A stretch of 64,000 bases of DNA from Asterias rubens (lineage: Eukaryota > Echinodermata > Asteroidea > Forcipulatida > Asteriidae): positions 23,937,919 through 24,001,918 of the forward strand of contig NC_047062.1 of NCBI RefSeq assembly GCF_902459465.1, written 5' to 3'. The stretch's first letter is position 1, and each line of letters opens with the position of its first letter. The position numbers were made by a program, and so were the translations under genes. The notes beneath the pieces were generated by a model that saw nothing but the letters and a program-made list of their open reading frames with translations, was not told where the DNA came from and searched no databases. Shown in pieces: positions 47,585 through 57,600 of the stretch.

Positions 47585-48070
47585 TTAAAGGCAGTGGACA
47601 CTATTGGTAATTACTCAAAATAATTATTATCATAAAACCTTACTTGTTAATGAGTAATGGGAAGAGGTTGATAGTATAAAACATTGTGAGAAACGGCTCC
47701 CTCTGAAGTGACATAGTTTTCGAGAAAGAAGTAATAATTGTCCACGAATAGACCTTATGCACATGACGTCATTTCAGTACGGCGCCCCCGCATTGAGGTC
47801 AAAAGGAGGTTGTTCATTGGCCAATCTATGTGCGTTTCGATTATTTCGTCACCGTTTGACCTCAAAGATGGCGGCTGGATGACGTCAATGCATAAGGTCT
47901 ATTTGATTTCGAGACCTCAGTTTTAGAATTGAGGTCTCGAAATCAAGCACCTGGAAGCACCGTACAACTTGTGCAACACGGGCGTTTTCTTCCATTATTC
48001 TCTCGTAACTTGGACGGCCAATGTGAGAGGGCTGGTCTTTGACAATACCAAAGGTGTCCACTGCCTTTAA
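47585..48070 (-). mobile_element. MITE family A interrupted by another MITE
   Basis: TTAAAGGCAGTGGACAC to GTGTCCACTGCCTTTAA in reverse orientation. The host sequence CCACGAA|TTTGATTTC is split at 47749 by a 153-bp element. Confidence 0.85.
47749..47901. mobile_element. MITE, TAGACCTTATGCACATGACG ends, nested
   Basis: TAGACCTTATGCACATGACG is mirrored by TGACGTCAATGCATAAGGTC then TA. Removing exactly 47749-47901 restores the usual family A sequence. It carries TGACGTCA-type CRE palindromes near both ends, a CCAAT context and AAGATGGCGGC. Confidence 0.8.
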
Positions 48071-48339
48071 TCAATAATTAAGTTATGCCTAAGCAGCTCT
48101 ATGAAATTTTTGCCCCGATGGCATTTAATTTGGGTTAACAGCCGATCATTACAATTATAGCCCCCTGAAGTAGCCATTCTACAATAATCTCAAAAAAGCA
48201 ATTATGGCGCAGTTATTAACTGGGGATTAATTAAACAATGGTGATTACGGTATTACATTAAAAAGTCAAATCATAATATTCTGAGGTTAATTAGAAAACC
48301 CTATAATTATATAACACAAGATCGTACAACTTGATTCTT

Positions 48340-48440
48340 TTGAAGACGAGCAGTGTGTAGTATCGAAACGTCGTGACCAAACCGGCTCTTTTCAGAGATA
48401 AACACGTGGTTGTATCCCGCCAGTTTACTATTTATTTATT
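48340..48440 (+). mobile_element. Possible retroelement tail with ATCGAAACGTCGTG
   Basis: GAAGACGAGCAGTGTGTAGT then ATCGAAACGTCGTGACC resembles the CGAAACGTC motif that recurs at Penelope-like and other invertebrate retroelement ends, some of which carry hammerhead ribozymes. The CTGATGA half of a hammerhead core is not clear here. Confidence 0.3.
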
Positions 48441-49039
48441 AAAAAGTAAGTCTTGTGGAGTAAACTTGCATTAGAAAAAATTGTAATAAAAGGATGGTAG
48501 ACACTAGAAACTACGAGCTGGGTCTGCCGGAACTACAATGTACAAACAATTTCAACAAAATGCTTGATATCCCAATATTATTGTATTCAATGGTTCATTG
48601 TCCTATTAAAAATAAGTATTACTGTCACCAATTTTAGTCATTAATTGTCCTTTCTTGTATTGTGGTGATTTCTTGAATAAATTTCAGTTTTGAAGCTCAT
48701 CGGTTATACATTTTTATATCAGCGTAATCCTCCGGATAAATACATATTATTTCAAACTCTTGGATAAAGTCAAGGATATAGGAATTGCAGGCGTTGTGCC
48801 TAAATATAAAGCGTTTGCAAAGCGATGCGACAAGTTCAAAATATATAAACCTGGGAAATCGCTCCGGAGTCTGGTAAGTTTTTGTCCTTTTTCTTCAAAA
48901 ATATTTTCTCAAAGGTGTTTTGACTTGAGTGTTCGTTAGACATTGATTGAGGATTAAGTGTCATGATTTTTGAAAGTGGTAAAAATGGGGCAAATCTGGT
49001 GACTATGCTGTCAAAATTATACGTGTTGAACCAGATTGT
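48441..49039. other. Unannotated AT-rich interval
   Basis: No exon, RNA gene or transposon ends could be supported. Confidence 0.45.
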
Positions 49040-49985
49040 CATTTGCCGATCAAAATAATCTCGTAACCCTCCGGCCTGGCGGCCGTCGGGAGGAGGGTTA
49101 CGTTATCGCAACTAGTGCAGACATGGTTTCCCTGGAGATGACCCCCGACCCTGACAAGTTGCGTCATGCTCTATTTTTAACCGTGGGTGATACCTGACCT
49201 AAGATTTTTAATAAGATACGTTTTTTTGTAGGCCGTAGATGCTCTCTGTGGCAATCTAGGGAGTCTGGGGGTGATGTCACCCTCCATCATGGGAGGCCCG
49301 GGAAAGTTTTGCATTGTAGATGCTCTGCGATGCTAGCGAATGTGCTTACGAACGGAAATATTGAACAGTCGCTCAAACTTCGCCACATTCGCCACTAATT
49401 CACTACGTTCACAAGTCATTCTCCACCTCCTTACGAAGATCGGTCACTAAATGCTGCTCTGCGAATGTTGCGAAGACGGTCATTCGGCGTGATTTTCGTA
49501 AGCATTGGTAACGTTGGTAAGGCGTGCGTAAGCGTTTGCAACGTTCGCAAAGGCATTGGCAAGCGTTGCATGGTAAGCATTCGTAATATATTCGTAAGAT
49601 ATTGGTAAGAAGAGGGCCGACCGAGGACGATCGAGCTGGTGAGACCAAGATGCAAATAGTCACTTTTCAACCGCCATTTTGGACGAATTCAACGCGAAAT
49701 TCAAATATTCAAATATTCAAATATTCACACTTCGCCACTCTGTGAGAAGGGGCAATACGAAGCGCTTCCGTACATTCAGCGAATGTTGTGAAGACGGTAA
49801 TTCGCCATCGATTTGCGTAAGTATTTGGTAAGCCATTGGTACTGTTGGTAAAGCGTGCGTATTATGCGTAAGATATTGGTAAGGAGGGGTTTAGGGACGA
49901 CCGAGAACATATTCACTATAAAATCGCAACATTTGGGCGAATTCATCGCGAATTTCAAACATTCATATTCGCCCAAGTGTGAGAG
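49040..49985. repeat. Dispersed repeats rich in CGTAAG/TTGGTAAG
   Basis: Two related blocks (about 49325-49740 and 49775-49985) share GCGAATGTTG, GAAGACGGT, TTCGCC, TTGGTAAG and CGTGCGTA. The segment at 49225-49330 (AGGCCCGGGAAAGTTTTGCA then TTGTAGATGCTCTG) belongs to the family at 50030-50570. Confidence 0.6.
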
Positions 49986-50029
49986 TAGCATTAAGACACA
50001 CGAGTTATCAAAACTGGGGAACATTGTGT

Positions 50030-50497
50030 CTTACACAGTGCAAAACATGAGTTTCATGATAAAGGTGGACCAGAGACACGGCACACGGGGGACATTTGAT
50101 ATTGTGTCCCCACCCCTCGAAAATGTAGTGGGGTGGGGGTAGGGAGACACGGCCCTTCCATTCTTTCAAGGGGGAGGTGCAAATCTGTCAACGATGGAGC
50201 ATGCGTGTGAGAAGCCTTTATGGCATGAGTGCGGGCCCGATCAAGGGCCCGGGAAAATTTTGCATTTTAGATGCTCTGAGGTGCAATATAGGGACAATTT
50301 TGAGGGGAAATTTGATAAGTGTCCACCACCCTTCAAAAAGTTGTGTCATCCTTTGCCCCCAGGATTAATGCACATGGTGCGACACAGGGTTTGGTCTTAC
50401 ACAGTGCAAAACTAAGGCTTCATGATAAAGGTGGTCAAAAACATGGCAAGGGCAGGGAGGGATGGCAACAACTTGATATTGTGCCCCCCCCTTCAAA

Positions 50498-50528
<31 letters not shown>

Positions 50529-50570
50529 CTTGTCCCCCTGTCCCTCCCCTGATTGACGCCCATGGTGTTA
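50030..50570 (+). repeat. Dispersed repeat with GTGTCCCC-type tandem blocks, copy 1
   Basis: Contains CATGATAAAGGTGG twice, GACACAGGGTTTGGTCTTAC, GGGCCCGGGAAAATTTTGCA then TTTTAGATGCTCTG, and a G run at 50511-50527. It recurs inverted at 61850-62480. Confidence 0.7.
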
Positions 50571-50579
50571 AGCACACTT

Positions 50580-51400
50580 CTCGGGGGTGGCTGTCTTTTG
50601 TTGTCTAAGAAAACTCATTGATTGGAATTTAAATGGTACAAACACAGAAACATTATGTTGGTCCACAGTTGTTGATGTAAAAATTCTACAATTTGGGGGA
50701 AGTCTTTTCAGAGATAATACCGCTTGTCAAGAGGAAACACACTAACAAACATGAAGTTGCTTTCTAGCGTGGGAATTTATTCATATTATCAACACATTCA
50801 GCAACGAATTGTGTATTCTGTACAACATTTCATTAATAAATTTACAAATACTCTATAGAGGTTAGACAGGTAGAGATTACCTTATTGGGTATTGGGTGCA
50901 AAACAGATAGAGTATCAATGCAATAGTGCAAGGGATCAGCACAGTATATTCTCCACCATTCAGTAAAATAAATATTAACTGAAATAAAATACCTATTAAA
51001 AATGAAGAACATCAAACTGATTTTTACATTAGAGTCCAACAAAATCAAATCCATTGAGCAAATCTACGGATGAAGATGGATTGTGTGAACAATGGATCGG
51101 AGAAGCTATAAATGACTCAAACCAAAAATCGTTTTATCCAGACTGTACCTTGCCAGGATTGTACCAAATTGTAGGGTGGGGGGGGGGGGGGGCTACATCA
51201 CTGCATACAAAACTTTAAAATATAAAGTAAGCTAATAATTCAAAGTAAATATACTTGACATTGGAATATCAGTTAGGATTGACGCCAGAATGGAATAAGT
51301 TAAAAGAAACTGAACAATTACCTATTTACATAAAGCCCCAATACCGGGCACTATGTTTTCTTTCCATGGTACTTACATTTTTGAATACTTATTTTGTTAA
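50580..51400. other. Unannotated interval
   Basis: AT-rich, with a G homopolymer near 51177-51192. No supportable gene. Confidence 0.45.
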
Positions 51401-51524
51401 AGGGCTTGTGTACGCTTAGTAATGACTCTGAGAATTAACACCAATTAAAACTTACTTGGTTAGAAGCAGCTTTGGATACTATAAAGCATTTTGAAAACAC
51501 CATTTTGGTGTCCATTGTCTTTAA
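51401..51524. mobile_element. TTAA-type MITE fragment
   Basis: TTAAAGGGCTTGTGTACGCT then TAAAACTTACTTGGTTAG and GGTGTCCATTGTCTTTAA resemble a shortened family A relative. It abuts the next element. Confidence 0.55.
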
Positions 51525-51896
51525 AGGCAGTGGACACTATTGGTAGTTACTCAAAATAATTATCAGCATAAAACCTCACTTGGTAACGAGTAATGGGGAG
51601 AGGTTGACAGTATAAAACATTGTGAGAAACGGCTCTCTCTGAAGTGGAGTAGTTTTCGAGAAAGAAGTAATTTTCCACGAATTTGATTATGAGACCTCAA
51701 GTTTAGAATGTGAGGTCTCGAAATCAAGCACACAACTTCGTGTGACAGGGGTGTTTTTTATTTCATTCATATCTCGCAACTTCGACAACCAATTGAGCTC
51801 AAATTTTCACAGGTTTGTTATTTTATGCATGTGTTTAGATATGTTTAGTGAGAAGACTGGTCTTAGACAAATACCAATAGTGTCCACTGTCTTTAA
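51521..51896 (-). mobile_element. MITE family A, full length
   Basis: TTAAAGGCAGTGGACAC to GTGTCCACTGTCTTTAA with central GAGACCTC/GAGGTCTC hairpin. Confidence 0.88.
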
Positions 51897-51974
51897 AGAG
51901 ACGTACTTGAACAATGTTGGAGGAAAATACTGAAGTTATTAATTTTGGTTTTTACCCATACACCGATGTGTGTT

Positions 51975-52145
51975 AATTCTCAGTACATGTACTTTCCCGA
52001 GTCCTGTGAAAAACTATCACAGGCATGTTACTCAGGTGTGATTCGAACCTATGACCCTTGCAATTCTAGAGCAGTGTCTTACCAACTAGACTTACGAGGT
52101 TGCCCGGTATCTAGAGGCAGTTCGAATCCTATGTTTTGGCAGCGT
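51975..52145 (-). mobile_element. tRNA-derived SINE, second head type
   Basis: On the - strand GTCTAGTTGGTAAGACACTG (A-box region) and GGTTCGAATCACACC (B-box region) are correctly spaced, with a second GATTCGAACTGCC motif. The head differs from the 9259 family (class I tRNA-like). Confidence 0.65.
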
Positions 52146-52224
52146 TAAAGTTGTGATTGACTTAATAAAGAGCTTTGTTATTTCAAAAGGTGGTTGCGTT
52201 TTAGAGACTGCTGTAAATCTGCTG

Positions 52225-52408
52225 CAATAGACCGATCCAGTAGGCTCCGCCCACGACGCACGTGTGAGCAAGAACACGTTGGGCTCTCCAATGCCTTTCT
52301 GCACAACTCTGCTGCACGCGCCATAATACGCGCACGCATGTCGGACCTTATTTGCGTTGTGATTGGTCAATACGCAATGGGGCGGAGCTTAGTGGATCGA
52401 TCTATTAT
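52225..52408. mobile_element. MITE, AATAGACCGATCCA ends
   Basis: AATAGACCGATCCAGTAGGC then TCCGCCC is mirrored by GGGCGGAGCTTAGTGGATCG then ATCTATT. ~184 bp, GC-rich, non-coding. Confidence 0.8.
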
Positions 52409-53019
52409 GACCACGCAGGAAGAATAATCTGTAGTTGGGATCCACAATAAATTTTTTGGGGAATAAAAACTGACTTGATGATCCTCAAAATGCTTTTATA
52501 TACTATAGAAAGCTGCTGTACTTCTAACCGAGTAAATTTTGTTGCCATTAAATTTAGGAGCGATTACAAAAACTGACACCTTCCGTTTAAACACACACAC
52601 AAAGGATCTGTTCACAAAGATATACAAATTTACAAAATATACAATTAGATTGTAGATACTTAATCCCAAGGAAATCATGTGATCTAAAAAGGTACAGTAA
52701 TAAGGTGATTGTGTCTGTTCCTGCATTTGGTAGACTTGTGGCAAGTCTCCCCGATTTTCGCAACACTGGCAGTATTCTCATCAGACTGCTGGCCCCACAA
52801 GGCTACTGCTCTCACGACTACGAAGAAGTAGTCGGCAGCCGACAGCTTCGTGCGAGAGCAGTGATCTCACACGAGCAGTATTCGATCGCAGAAACCTGAA
52901 TCATTACGCCACCACAACGACTCGACTATCTCGCCGCAACAGACAGACCAAGGGTTTAAGTAATTGGGCCCTGTGTCTATTGGATCAACACAAATGAATC
53001 AAAGTGAGTCGACAGTTAG
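52409..53019. other. Unannotated interval
   Basis: Contains a small palindrome at ~52805-52870 (CACGACTACGAAG, then CTTCGTGCGAGAGCAGTG mirroring CTACTGCTCTCACG). No gene supported. Confidence 0.45.
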
Positions 53020-53696
53020 TTAAAGACTCTGGACACTATTGGTAATTGTCAAAGACCAGCCTTCTCACTTGCCGTATCTCAATATATGCATGAAATAACT
53101 AACCTGTGAAAATTGAGCTTGATTGGTCGTCGAACTTGCGAGATAACTACGAGACCTCAAATTCTAAACTTAAGTAAGCTTGGGCGATATCACGATATTA
53201 TCGAATATCGCGATATTAATTTGGAAACGATTTCCATATCGGATGGATTTGGTTTTAATCGAAATATAGAAATATCGCGATATATCACGATAATCGCGAT
53301 AGCTGAGACATCTTGCACCCCATAGGTTTGGAGTAAAACCAGAAGAATAGGTCATTAGAACACCTCTCTTAAGCTATGACTGTCTCTTCTACAACTTTCA
53401 CTTGAAGTTTGAAGACTGATGATGTCAAATTTCATTAATCGCGATTATATCGAACATCGCGATATATTGTCGGCGATATATTGGAATAAAATAATCGATA
53501 TCGCCCAAGCTTAAACTTAAGGTCTCAAAATCAAATTTGTGAAAAATGACTTCCGTCTCGAAAACAACGTCACTTAGAGGGAGCCAAGTCTCACAATGTT
53601 TTATACTACCAACCTCTCCCCATTACTCGTTACCAAGTAAGGTTTTATGATAATAATTATTTTGAGTAATTACCAACATGTGTCCACTGCCTTTAA
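53020..53696 (+). mobile_element. MITE family A interrupted by a hAT-like element
   Basis: TTAAAGACTCTGGACAC to TGTCCACTGCCTTTAA. The central hairpin CTAAACTTAAG|GTCTC is split at 53175. Confidence 0.85.
53167..53521. mobile_element. hAT-like element (53175-53513), TAAGCTTGGGCGATATC ends
   Basis: AACTTAAG occurs exactly on both sides (53167-53174 and 53514-53521), an 8-bp duplication. The ends TAAGCTTGGGCGATATC and GATATCGCCCAAGCTTA are inverted. Inside, repeated ATCGCGATAT palindromes dominate. Confidence 0.88.
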
Positions 53697-53721
53697 ATCA
53701 AATCTCTTTCAGGGATGAGAG

Positions 53722-53863
53722 TCATTGCTCACAAAAAGCTCTGAAACTACACATGTTGGATACAAATTCTGCTGATGTATGTTGAATTTGTGGCTTTTCC
53801 ACCTGTACGGTAACACCTGGAGTTATAGATTCCACTGAGCTTTTAGGAACAGTGTTCTCAGCA
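53722..53863 (-). CDS. Possible terminal exon
   Basis: Acceptor TACTTCTCTAG, then AENTVPKSSVESITPGVTVQ then VEKPQIQHTSAEFVS, ending CEQ-stop at 53722. It could be an alternative last exon of the WDR90-like gene or part of its 3' UTR. No protein recognised. A MITE follows 26 bases later. Confidence 0.3.
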
Positions 53864-54029
53864 CTAGAGAAGTAGATCAAAAAGCAGGTTTTTGTTATAT
53901 TATAGAAAAAGTAACAGCAGAATTTCTTCACCAGGCTGACTTAAAAAGTCTGAATTCAGATAAAAGTCTGACAAATCTCATCCCTGCTCTTTTCGGCAAA
54001 TTCTACAAATAACATAAATTGGGGTTGAA

Positions 54030-54115
54030 CAAAAAAACGAGCAAGACTTAAACCACCGACCTCTGGATTAATTCCCGGTGCTCTACAAACTGAGCTAAAG
54101 TGATCTCGCTATTTG
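54030..54115 (-). mobile_element. tRNA-like SINE fragment
   Basis: - strand: TAGCTCAGTTTGTAGAGCAC (A box) and GGTCGGTGGTTTAAGTC (B-box-like). It is diverged from a functional tRNA and sits in repeat sequence. Confidence 0.5.
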
Positions 54116-54251
54116 GTCAATATCTTTGTCTGGGGGTGTCAGTCAGAGGTTGTTTAACCTGACGAAGGACATCCTGAATCTGTGAACACACCAGATTCCT
54201 TTTGGTAAAAGCCCTCGGTGGTGTTTATAGTCAAGACATGCTCACACACCT

Positions 54252-54494
54252 GGGCCCAATTTCATAGAGCAGCTAAGCACGAAAAATTGCTATGCATAAC
54301 ATTTTTTCCTTGATAAAAACAGGATTACCAACCCAATTTCCATTTGTTGCAAATTGCTTGTTACTGGTATTTAGCTGTTGTTTGCTTACCTGAAAATCAC
54401 ATGGTAATTTGTTGGTAAAAATCTTGTTTTTATCAAGGTAAATATTTCATGCTAAGCAATTTTTGTGCTTAGCAGCTGTATGAAATTGGGCCCT
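54252..54494. mobile_element. MITE, GGGCCCAATTTCATAGAGCA ends
   Basis: GGGCCCAATTTCATAGAGCA then GCTAAGCAC is mirrored by GTGCTTAGCAGCTGTATGAA then ATTGGGCCC. Arms continue through GATAAAAACAGGATTACCAA. Fragments at 33272 and 48085. Confidence 0.85.
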
Positions 54495-54520
54495 GACTAG
54501 CTCAATGGTTACCGTTCCAT

Positions 54521-54675
54521 TTACACCACAACCTCCCACACCAGTATCTGATTGTATGCTACAGTGAAGACCTGTTTGCCAGAGGGTGTAAAGCGGACAA
54601 GCTGAACGGCATCATTGTGTCCGACAAAGTCTTGGAAACTACTCTCATGATAGTCAACCACCTTGAGAAGCCGCT
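54521..54675 (-). CDS. WDR90: WDR90-like last exon (WD repeat)
   Basis: Acceptor TTTTTTCCAG; the frame begins with the completed Glu codon and runs to TAA at 54521-54523. GHNDAVQLVRFTPSGKQVFT is a typical WD D-to-A strand block. Confidence 0.75.
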
Positions 54676-57600
54676 CTGGAAAAAAAAGATATCAAACAAG
54701 TGTTTCAGTGTAATAGATGTTAAATCTGTACATGTATATAGGATTTGAGGCATTAAATGGTGAGGTATCAATATTTATTTGGTTTACGGTAACACCATGT
54801 GTGTATCTACTTGCCAGGTAGAGTATTTTTGTTCTTAGACAACTGTCTTTCTTTATTCTACTACTGTGGAGTAGATTTATCGGATGTTCGAGAGACTTCT
54901 CAGTTCTGAAAAGAACTGTCCTGTTAAAACTACTACCCAGGCGGAAGGTATACGAAATTGGCTGGGACTACTACTTTAGCTTATAGGATCGTAATTAACT
55001 GTACTACCGCGGAGTCAGTTCTTGAATTGTTCTCAACTTTCGACTAGCTTGATCTAGTCATCGTCAGGAGACTAAAGAGATAAGAGAGAAGTGGGCTTAT
55101 TTAAAGGGATTCGGAGGATCCAGTGCAGACAGTTATCTAAGAACAAACTCTACCTGGCTAGTAGATACACACACATGGTGTTACAGCAAACCAAACATAA
55201 ATTGATACCTCGGCTTGCCATGCAAAGCCTAGAATTATATTCATTTCTGTTTTAGTGTGAACTTTTTTGGGGGTGTTTCAAAATAACTTGGGTAGCATCT
55301 CGTTCTCAGCATAAAAAGTTGGTTTTCCATTAAAAAATTATTTCACCTCCTGAAACTGAAAAGCTGAAGGTTCCTACTTGGATATATCCATGGTCTACAT
55401 ATTTTACAGTTACACAAAACGTTGAGCGATTGAGTCACTCGATCGTATTGGTAACTTTTTCAAATCACCCGGATTCCGGGTCAATGCAAATGACCCGGAT
55501 TCCGGGTCAATTGAAATGACCCGGATTCCGGGTCAATTGAAATGACCCGGATTCCGGGTCAATGCAAATGACCCGGATTCCGGGTCAATGCAAATGACCC
55601 GGATTCCGGGTCAATGCAAATGACCCGGATTCCGGGTCAAAGCAAATGACCCGGATTCCGGGTCAATTCAAATGACCCGGATTCCGGGTCAATGCAAATG
55701 ACCCGGATTCCGGGTCAATGCAAATGACTCGGATTCCGGGTCAATTCAAATGACCCGGATTCCGGGTCAATTCAAATGACCCGGATTCCGGGTCAATGCA
55801 AATGACCCGGATTCTGGGTCAAAACATTTTGACCCGGAATCCGGGTCAAAATATTTGAACATTCAAAAGGACCCAGCTTGTACCCAGCTAGATTCTGGGT
55901 GAACAAAATATCATGACCAGGACTTGCCCACACCTTGCTAACCAGAAACACCAGAGCTTGAGTCCGGTGCACTTGACCACTCAGCCACGATCGCCTCAAA
56001 AGTGACACTAGCGTCCATTAGTTGTCTTATTAATTGTGTAAGTTATTTTTTGATTTTCCTATTTACTTTCCTACAAAAATCAGAATGCTAACACACCTCC
56101 AATCAAATAGTAAACTACACAATTAATAAGACAACTAATGGACACCGGTGTCACTATTGCGGTGATCGTGGTCGAGCGTTCAAGTGCGATGGACTCAAGC
56201 TCTGGTGTTTCTGGTCAGCCGGGTGTGGGTACAAGTCCTAATCATGACATTTGTATCTTTAAGTAAGACACTTAACCAGTATTGATTCTTCCTTCGGGAT
56301 TGGACTTCGAGTCGTTGCTCCCGTGTGTTGTGTAGTAATGCATGCAAAAAGAACCCAGTACACATATCGTTAAGAGAAGGTTATTGGCAATGGTGCCAAG
56401 TTTGCCGCAGCAACTTGTAAACTCTTACTAAATGCACTGGACACTATTGGTAATTACTCAAAATGATTGTTAGCATATCTGATTAATACTCTGATAGTTT
56501 TTTTTATTGTTAGCCAAAGTCTGCAGAAAAAAAAGGAAACAAAAGTCCAGTAAAAAAATCAAGGAATGTCTTGAACAAACTTTGTTTGTAAATATTTATG
56601 CTAAGAAAAATGAACATATTAAATGTTGCTTGTTTCACAATGAAGTTTCACAATGAAGTTTAAAGGAGCTACACAAATCAGCCTCATAAAATCACAAATC
56701 ACTTCGGGCCCGGACCCTTAGGCGGGCTCGGACTCTAAGGCAGGCCCAGACCACAGGCCATTAAAGGCTTCGCGTCCCCCTGAAGAGCGGGCTTCATCTT
56801 TAGTAGATGTGCCACACCCACCAACCATCCCCCACCCTCCCCTAAAACTTTTTTTCTTGATCCACCCTTGATGAAGCTGGTGATGATGGGGATAAAATGC
56901 CGTCTGAGCATTATAATGCAGAAACAATATGGATATTACGAAGCTACAGTTTTTTTCTTTTTTTAGGTACATTAACCATGAGAGCAAAAATAGGTGCATC
57001 AAAGCTCGAAATAGGCATTAAATTCAAACATCTGAGAGGGGGGCACACCACCCCTCAGACTCCCTAGATTACACCTGAGCATCTACGGCCTAAACATTTC
57101 CTAGGGCATAATGCGGGCCCTGGACCCCTAGCCGTAAATGTTATGTCCCCCCATCTTTCAAGACGAATTGATCTCCTGGCCACCCAAAAAAGTTCGCCAT
57201 TTCTTTTAACAAGCTAACTGCATGTCATGGATGACACGCTTGCTTACGCACGCACATACATGTACAGTAGACAGTTCCATCAAGTTGATTTCACGTGTAC
57301 CAACACACACACACGCACACGCACAGCCCCGAAAAAAAAGAACGAAATCTATTAAATTATAACTCACATTTTGTACAACTCACAACTATGACACTTTACA
57401 GAAGGCAGGAGCATTCTCTCCTCTTGCTATAGTAGATAAACTTCTACTGTGAAAAGTTTCAAATCCTACTTAATACCTACCTCATACAGCCAGATCTTTC
57501 CATACCAGCTTGAACAGTTTCTGATGAATACTCTGATAGTTTTTTTGATTGTTGGCCGAAGTCTGCACGAAAAAAGGAAACAAAAGCCAAGTAGTCAGGA

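Noticed and set aside
48340..48440. Hammerhead ribozyme
   Set aside because: Only the CGAAACGTC half of the core is clear; the CTGATGA half is not, so I list it only as a possible retroelement tail.
52092..52427. Frames across 52.1-52.4 kb
   Set aside because: They run through a SINE and a MITE (52225-52408) and have no protein similarity.
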